Assembly (NCBI GenBank): GCA_041576975.1
Contig: JBFGJY010000082.1
Span: 1 to 10,224, forward strand
Origin: JBFGJY01 sp041576975
GTDB lineage: Bacteria > Pseudomonadota > Gammaproteobacteria > UBA4575
DNA length: 10,224 bases
Direction: 5' to 3'
Shown here in pieces: positions 6,422 through 10,224 of the stretch (within the stretch, counting starts at the first letter, position 1; each line of letters begins with the position of its first letter). The notes beneath the pieces are model-generated. The model was not told where the DNA came from and searched no databases. It worked only from the letters and a program-made list of their open reading frames with translations. Made by a program: the position numbers and the translations under genes.

Positions 6422-6469
6422 ATTATATGATTATAAAACAATTACAAATTAGATGTGATTTTACAATTA
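6422..6469 (-). promoter_or_regulatory. Candidate promoter and operator of the response regulator gene
   Basis: Two TATAAT hexamers occur on the minus strand (plus-strand 6422-6427 and 6430-6435). ACAATTA occurs three times, at 6419-6425, 6438-6444 and 6463-6469. The middle copy extends to ACAATTACAAATTA, and the last to TTTTACAATTA, an 11-mer also present at 5615-5625 before the GTPase gene. The site lies 70-120 bases upstream of the regulator start. This is consistent with an autoregulated OmpR-type promoter, but low sequence complexity makes chance matches possible. Confidence 0.4.
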
Positions 6470-6549
6470 AATGGAGATAAATTGGCTATGATTTAGGGAA
6501 TTGCTAATTAATCATCGCAGTAAAATCGTATCCCCTAAAAGTGCTAAAT

Positions 6550-7896
6550 CTAAGGCATAGACATATTTTTAATCATTTCATCTCCAAAGCCTGAAGTACT
6601 CACAAGCGTTGCCCCAGGCATTAATCTTTCAAGATCTTCCTGCACCTCTTTTGAAGTCCCAGGTCGACGACCTTTTGCTTGAAAACCTGCCCGTGCGCGA
6701 GCTAAATCGTAGGTTACGGTTTTTGATGCAATGGCACCTGAGATACCAGTAACAACTAAATCAGCTGCTTCATCCCAACCCATAAAGCGCAACATCATTT
6801 CAGCAGATAAGATGATGGAGCCTGGGTTGACACGATTCTTGCCTGCATGAGTAGGTGCTGTGCCGTGCGTTGCCTCAAAACATGCAACGTCATCAGAAAT
6901 ATTTGCACCTGGTGCAATGCCAATACCGCCCACTTGTGCCGCGAGGGCATCAGATATGTAATCACCATTTAAGTTTAGTGTTGCAATAACGTCATAGTCT
7001 TCAGGTTTTAATAAAATCTGCTGTAAAAAATTATCTGCTATAACATCTTTGATAATGATTTCATCTCCAGTATTTGGATTTTTTATTTTACACCAGGGTC
7101 CTTCGCCAATTATTTCGGCATTAAATTCCTCTAACGCTAACTCGTATCCCCAATTTCGAAATGCACCTTCAGTGAATTTCATGATATTCCCTTTGTGTAC
7201 CAAGGAAACAGAACTACGATTATTATTTATTGCATATTGAATGGCTTTACGTATCAAACGGACTGAGCCCTCTTTTGATACGGGTTTAATGCCAATACCT
7301 GAAGTTTCTGGAAATCTTATTTTTGTTACATGCATCTCCTCACGCAAAAACTTGATGACTTTTTTTGCCCCTTCGCTTTGTGCTTCCCATTCAATACCTG
7401 CATAAATGTCTTCAGTATTTTCTCGAAAGATCACCATATCTGTAGTAGCCGAATCTTTCATAGGTGTAGGTGTTCCTGAGAAATAGCGAATTGGCCGCAC
7501 ACAGGCAAATAGGTCTAGTATTTGTCGAATCGCTACATTTAATGAGCGCATCCCTTCCCCCACAGGGGTCGCCAGCGGCCCTTTAATTGAAACGATATAT
7601 TTTTTCATCACTTCAAGTGTTTCTTCAGGCAAGAACTCATGCTCGCCATATAAACGTGCAGCTTTTTCACCTGCATAAATTTCCATCCAACAGATACGAC
7701 GTTGATCATTGTAAGCTTTCTTAACCGCAGCTGTGACAACACGGCGCATCACTGGAGTAACATCTATACCAATGCCATCGCCTTCTATGAATGGAATGAT
7801 AGGGTTATCAGGAACATCCAAAGTTTTATCCGGATTAAGTTTAATGGCTTCACCTTGTGCAGGGATCTGGACATGCTCGTAGGGCTTATGCGCCAT
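6550..7896 (-). CDS. icd: NADP-type isocitrate dehydrogenase with C-terminal insertion
   Basis: This TCA-cycle enzyme converts isocitrate to 2-oxoglutarate and CO2, producing NADPH in the usual family member. The 448 residues align along their length with E. coli Icd (416). Isocitrate-binding residues are conserved: S118, N120, R124, R134, R158, Y165, K235, D288 and D312. S118 (GMRSLNVAIRQ) corresponds to the serine phosphorylated by AceK; aceK itself is not in the window. Relative to E. coli there are five extra N-terminal residues, a 24-residue insertion at 398-421 and three extra C-terminal residues. The Lys-Tyr pair that contacts the NADP 2'-phosphate in E. coli is T349-H350 here, while Y396 and R400 may be retained. 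The ATG at 7896, preceded by GAGAGG, is chosen over an in-frame TTG at 7911. Cofactor preference is therefore less certain than the family call. Confidence 0.96.
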   Translation of the reverse strand: MAHKPYEHVQIPAQGEAIKLNPDKTLDVPDNPIIPFIEGDGIGIDVTPVMRRVVTAAVKKAYNDQRRICWMEIYAGEKAARLYGEHEFLPEETLEVMKKYIVSIKGPLATPVGEGMRSLNVAIRQILDLFACVRPIRYFSGTPTPMKDSATTDMVIFRENTEDIYAGIEWEAQSEGAKKVIKFLREEMHVTKIRFPETSGIGIKPVSKEGSVRLIRKAIQYAINNNRSSVSLVHKGNIMKFTEGAFRNWGYELALEEFNAEIIGEGPWCKIKNPNTGDEIIIKDVIADNFLQQILLKPEDYDVIATLNLNGDYISDALAAQVGGIGIAPGANISDDVACFEATHGTAPTHAGKNRVNPGSIILSAEMMLRFMGWDEAADLVVTGISGAIASKTVTYDLARARAGFQAKGRRPGTSKEVQEDLERLMPGATLVSTSGFGDEMIKNMSMP

Positions 7897-7931
7897 AAAT
7901 GAACCTCTCAAAGAAATAAATAATTTGAAGA

Positions 7932-7937
7932 ATTATA
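7932..7937 (-). promoter_or_regulatory. Candidate -10 element of the icd promoter
   Basis: A consensus TATAAT on the minus strand lies 35 bases upstream of the icd ATG and downstream of the aceA terminator. No good -35 hexamer sits 16-18 bases upstream, so the promoter may be weak or activator-dependent. Confidence 0.4.
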
Positions 7938-7995
7938 ATTGAAATATAACAGACATGCCTTATAAGTATTTACTTACACAGATGCACAAAGACAT

Positions 7996-8035
7996 AAAAA
8001 AATCCCGACATGTAATTTCACAACATGTCGGGATT
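7996..8035 (-). terminator. Rho-independent terminator after aceA
   Basis: A perfect 13-bp stem (8001-8013 with 8023-8035, core ATCCCGACATG) closes a 9-base loop, and a T-run follows on the minus strand. It lies 23 bases beyond the aceA stop and separates aceA from icd, so the two are probably transcribed separately. Confidence 0.93.
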
Positions 8036-8058
8036 GAATATATTAAAAACTAGAATTG

Positions 8059-9363
8059 TTATCCAGTAGCTGCTTTAGTTTCAAACTGTGCTTCTTCTGT
8101 AGAACCAGTTAGCGCAGTAACCGATGACTGGCCACCCTGAATTGTAGTCGTTACATCATCGAAATATCCGGCACCGACTTCTTGCTGGTGACTAACAAAG
8201 GTATAACCACGCTCACGTGCCTTAAACTCTGGCTCTTGCACCATGTTTACGTAAGCTGTCATGCCTTCTTTTACGTAACCTTGGGCTAAATCAAACATGT
8301 GGTACCACATGTTATGAATGCCTGCCAAAGTTATGAATTGATACTTATAACCCATAGCCCCTAATTCACGTTGGAATTTAGCAATGGTGGCATCATCCAA
8401 ATTTTTCTTCCAATTAAAAGAAGGTGAACAATTATAGGCAAGTAATTGTTCTGGATGTTTATTGCGCACACCCTCAGCAAAGTTTTTAGCAAACTCAAGA
8501 TCTGGAGTGCCGGTTTCACACCAAACTAAATCGGCATATTCTGCATAGGCAACCCCACGCGATATCGCTTGTTCCAAACCATTTTTTACACGATAAAAAC
8601 CTTCAGAGGTACGCTCTCCAGTTAAGAAAGGCTTATCACGTTCATCACAATCAGAGGTAATAAGATTAGCGGCTTCAGAATCTGTACGGCCTAAAATTAT
8701 AGTCGGCACTCCCATTACATCTGCGGCAAGACGAGCAGCGTTTAGCTTTTGACATGCCTCTTGAGTCGGTACAAGTACTTTGCCGCCCATATGCCCACAT
8801 TTTTTTACGGCAGCTAGCTGATCCTCAAAGTGCACTCCTGCAGCACCTGCAGTAATCATGTTTTTCATTAACTCAAATGCATTAAGTACGCCTCCAAAGC
8901 CGGCTTCAGCATCGGCAACAATGGGTACGAAGTAATCTATATCGCCATCATCGCGCGACCATTGAATTTCATCTGCTCGCTTGAATGCGTTATTGATTCT
9001 ACGCACAACGGTAGGCACAGAGTCATAGGCATAGAGAGACTGGTCAGGGTACATAGTTTCACTGGTATTGGCATCTGCTGCTACTTGCCAACCAGATAAA
9101 TAAATAGCTTTGATTCCAGCCTTGACTTGCTGAACCGCTTGACCTCCAGTTAGTGCGCCCAGACAATTGATATAGTCTTCTTCATTCACTAACTTCCAAA
9201 GTTTTTTTGCACCACGTTTTGCAAGTGTATGTTTAACTTGCAAAGAGCCTCGAAGACGTACCACATCTTCGGCGGTATAATCACGTCGAGTATTTTTCCA
9301 GCGAGAATTAGTTGCCCAATCCTTTTCTAGTTCTTTTATTTGTTTAGCTCTATTCTTACTCAC
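8059..9363 (-). CDS. aceA: Isocitrate lyase
   Basis: This is the first enzyme of the glyoxylate shunt, cleaving isocitrate to glyoxylate and succinate and allowing growth on acetate or fatty acids. The 434 residues equal E. coli AceA in length and align with it throughout. The signature KKCGHMGGKVLVP carries the catalytic cysteine C189. Other conserved blocks are LTGGQA, SGWQVAADAN, MYPDQSLY, VHFEDQL, YNCSPSFNWKK and TALTGSTEEAQF. The start is GTG at 9363 because a strong AAGGAGG lies 5 bases upstream and the resulting N-terminus (SKNRAKQIKELEKDW) matches the family; the longer TTG start at 9378 would run through that site. The last seven residues (ETKAATG) extend a little beyond the usual end. 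It lies just upstream of icd, and malate synthase is not in the window. Confidence 0.98.
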   Translation of the reverse strand: MSKNRAKQIKELEKDWATNSRWKNTRRDYTAEDVVRLRGSLQVKHTLAKRGAKKLWKLVNEEDYINCLGALTGGQAVQQVKAGIKAIYLSGWQVAADANTSETMYPDQSLYAYDSVPTVVRRINNAFKRADEIQWSRDDGDIDYFVPIVADAEAGFGGVLNAFELMKNMITAGAAGVHFEDQLAAVKKCGHMGGKVLVPTQEACQKLNAARLAADVMGVPTIILGRTDSEAANLITSDCDERDKPFLTGERTSEGFYRVKNGLEQAISRGVAYAEYADLVWCETGTPDLEFAKNFAEGVRNKHPEQLLAYNCSPSFNWKKNLDDATIAKFQRELGAMGYKYQFITLAGIHNMWYHMFDLAQGYVKEGMTAYVNMVQEPEFKARERGYTFVSHQQEVGAGYFDDVTTTIQGGQSSVTALTGSTEEAQFETKAATG

Positions 9364-9368
9364 GATCG

Positions 9369-9375
9369 CCTCCTT
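9369..9375 (-). promoter_or_regulatory. Ribosome binding site of aceA
   Basis: AAGGAGG on the minus strand sits 5 bases before the GTG at 9363. It is the strongest Shine-Dalgarno in the window and decides the start codon. Confidence 0.9.
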
Positions 9376-9680
9376 CAAAATAACCCTGATATAAATATTT
9401 TAATTCTAGTTATAGAATCTTCATCAAGCCGCAAGTTGACCGTACATACTAACAGATACTAAATTAGAGTTACTATTAATATTGAGAAATTGGTCATGCA
9501 AGCCATCAATAGGTAAATAAGAATAATGTACGACTAGTAACAAACCCTGATTCGCTACCTATCATGGGGTATATTTGGAGCAACTATCCTTACACAGTCG
9601 CTGCAAAATCCAATCAATATGAGCTATCAGATTGGCAATATAGGGACCCAGGTTATAACGTTTAGCAAGGAGCCAATTGC
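9376..9680. promoter_or_regulatory. Divergent aceA/rraA intergenic region
   Basis: About 300 bases without a gene lie between two outward-reading genes, so both promoters should be here. Forty bases before the aceA start there is a 16-base palindrome, ATTCTA-GTTA-TAGAAT (9403-9418), a possible operator. For rraA, TTGACC at 9436-9441 has only a poor -10 (TAAATT) 18 bases on. TATATT at 9570-9575 has a weak CTGATT 17 bases before it and would give a leader of about 100 bases. None of these is certain, and I see no riboswitch-like fold or small gene. Confidence 0.45.
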
Positions 9681-10163
9681 ATGCAATTTACAACAGCCGA
9701 CCTCTGTGATGAACACGAGAGCCGTATTTCAGTCGCCCAGCCTCTATTTCGTAATTATGGGGGCAATACATCTTATTGTGGGAAAATTAGTACGATTAAA
9801 TGCTTTGAAGATAACTCTCTCGTGCGAGAGGCACTAAAAAGCCCTGGAGCTGGGCGAGTGTTAGTGATAGATGGAGGTGGCTCAACACGTAGAGCATTAG
9901 TTGGCGATTTACTGGCACAAGCGGGTGCAGATAATAATTGGGCAGGTATTGTCGTATACGGATGTATTCGCGATTCAGGAGTCATTGCAACAATCAATAT
10001 TGGCTGCAAGGCCATAGCTACTTTACCGCTTAAAACCGAAAAAAAAGGCATTGGAGAAAAAGAAATTCCGGTCCATTTTGCAGATGTAGATTTTATTCCT
10101 GGTCAATTTCTTTATGCTGATGAAGTCGGAATTATCGTCAGCACAAAAGACTTACTGGCCTAA
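9681..10163 (+). CDS. rraA: RraA family protein (RNase E inhibitor or aldolase-type)
   Basis: This 160-residue soluble protein aligns over its length with E. coli RraA, which binds RNase E and inhibits mRNA decay. Shared blocks include TADLCDE, PLFRNYGG, ISTIKCFEDN, GRVLVIDGGGSTRRALVGD and LYADEVGIIVS. It forms a trimeric ring in known relatives. Unlike E. coli RraA as I recall it, this protein has the D-X20-R-D pattern (D76, R97, D98) of the related 4-hydroxy-4-methyl-2-oxoglutarate aldolases and oxaloacetate decarboxylases, so catalytic activity is possible. The ATG at 9681 is preceded by AAGGAG at 8 bases. It is divergent from aceA, and no terminator is visible after it. Confidence 0.92.
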   Translation: MQFTTADLCDEHESRISVAQPLFRNYGGNTSYCGKISTIKCFEDNSLVREALKSPGAGRVLVIDGGGSTRRALVGDLLAQAGADNNWAGIVVYGCIRDSGVIATINIGCKAIATLPLKTEKKGIGEKEIPVHFADVDFIPGQFLYADEVGIIVSTKDLLA

Positions 10164-10224
10164 GACAGATGTTAAATTATGAGCCCGATCTTCTACGATT
10201 ACGATTTTAGCATTACATGCATCG
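10152..10224 (-). CDS. Possible C-terminal end of a convergent gene (partial)
   Basis: A minus-strand frame is open from the right edge to a TAA at 10152-10154, overlapping the end of rraA by 12 bases. It encodes 23 residues with a strand-like KIVIVEDRAHNL segment. That segment loosely recalls the EDxxxNL motif of HAD-type phosphatases, but such proteins usually continue further. A plus-strand ATG at 10179 (MSPIFYDYDF) is an alternative, so the assignment is weak. Confidence 0.2.
   Translation of the reverse strand, partial: DACNAKIVIVEDRAHNLTSVLGQ

Noticed and set aside
9619..9837. A 72-residue plus-strand frame, considered as a leader peptide of rraA
   Set aside because: It has no Shine-Dalgarno, and most of it overlaps rraA in another frame.
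9773..10051. A 92-residue minus-strand frame within rraA
   Set aside because: It is antisense to a conserved gene, with no family resemblance and no ribosome binding site.

Overview
The window comes from an AT-rich chromosome of a gammaproteobacterium. The support for this is a DUF1820-family protein, an E. coli-type NADP isocitrate dehydrogenase with its kinase-target serine, a 434-residue E. coli-type isocitrate lyase, an RraA homologue and a type II (long variable arm) tRNA-Ser with encoded CCA. Genus cannot be fixed from the sequence. Almost everything reads on the minus strand; only rraA at the right end is on the plus strand.

Layout, left to right. 1-241: a GC-richer stretch with no intact gene. 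242-333: tRNA-Ser(GGA). 354-441: a diverged tRNA-Ser-like copy just upstream of it. 455-1564: a DUF1820 protein and a calcineurin-like phosphoesterase. 1766-2864: an outer-membrane-type lipoprotein made of six 23-residue repeats plus a peptidoglycan-binding-like end, followed by a strong terminator. 3158-6349: a signalling block in transcription order OmpR-type response regulator, Ras/Rab-like small GTPase, membrane-free hybrid histidine kinase and Hpt protein. The last three are joined by overlapping start and stop codons. 6550-9363: icd and aceA in tandem, with a terminator between them. 9681-10163: rraA, divergent from aceA. The right edge may carry the end of a convergent gene.

How they fit together. 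The signalling block has every part of a four-step His-Asp-His-Asp phosphorelay: kinase H162, receiver D441, Hpt H55, regulator D51. A GTPase is translationally coupled to the kinase, and the kinase has no membrane sensor. The inference is that GTPase nucleotide state is the input or a modulator of the relay. An AT-rich motif (ACAATTACA followed by AATTA) lies upstream of TATAAT boxes before both the regulator gene and the GTPase gene, which would suit autoregulation. icd and aceA are the two enzymes competing for isocitrate at the TCA/glyoxylate branch point, and here they are neighbours.

Most unusual points: the GTPase-phosphorelay cassette with non-canonical GTPase residues; the tRNA-like copy whose helices survive largely as G-U pairs; a 24-residue insertion in Icd next to the cofactor-binding residues; the repeat lipoprotein; and an RraA homologue that carries the D-X20-R-D aldolase motif.
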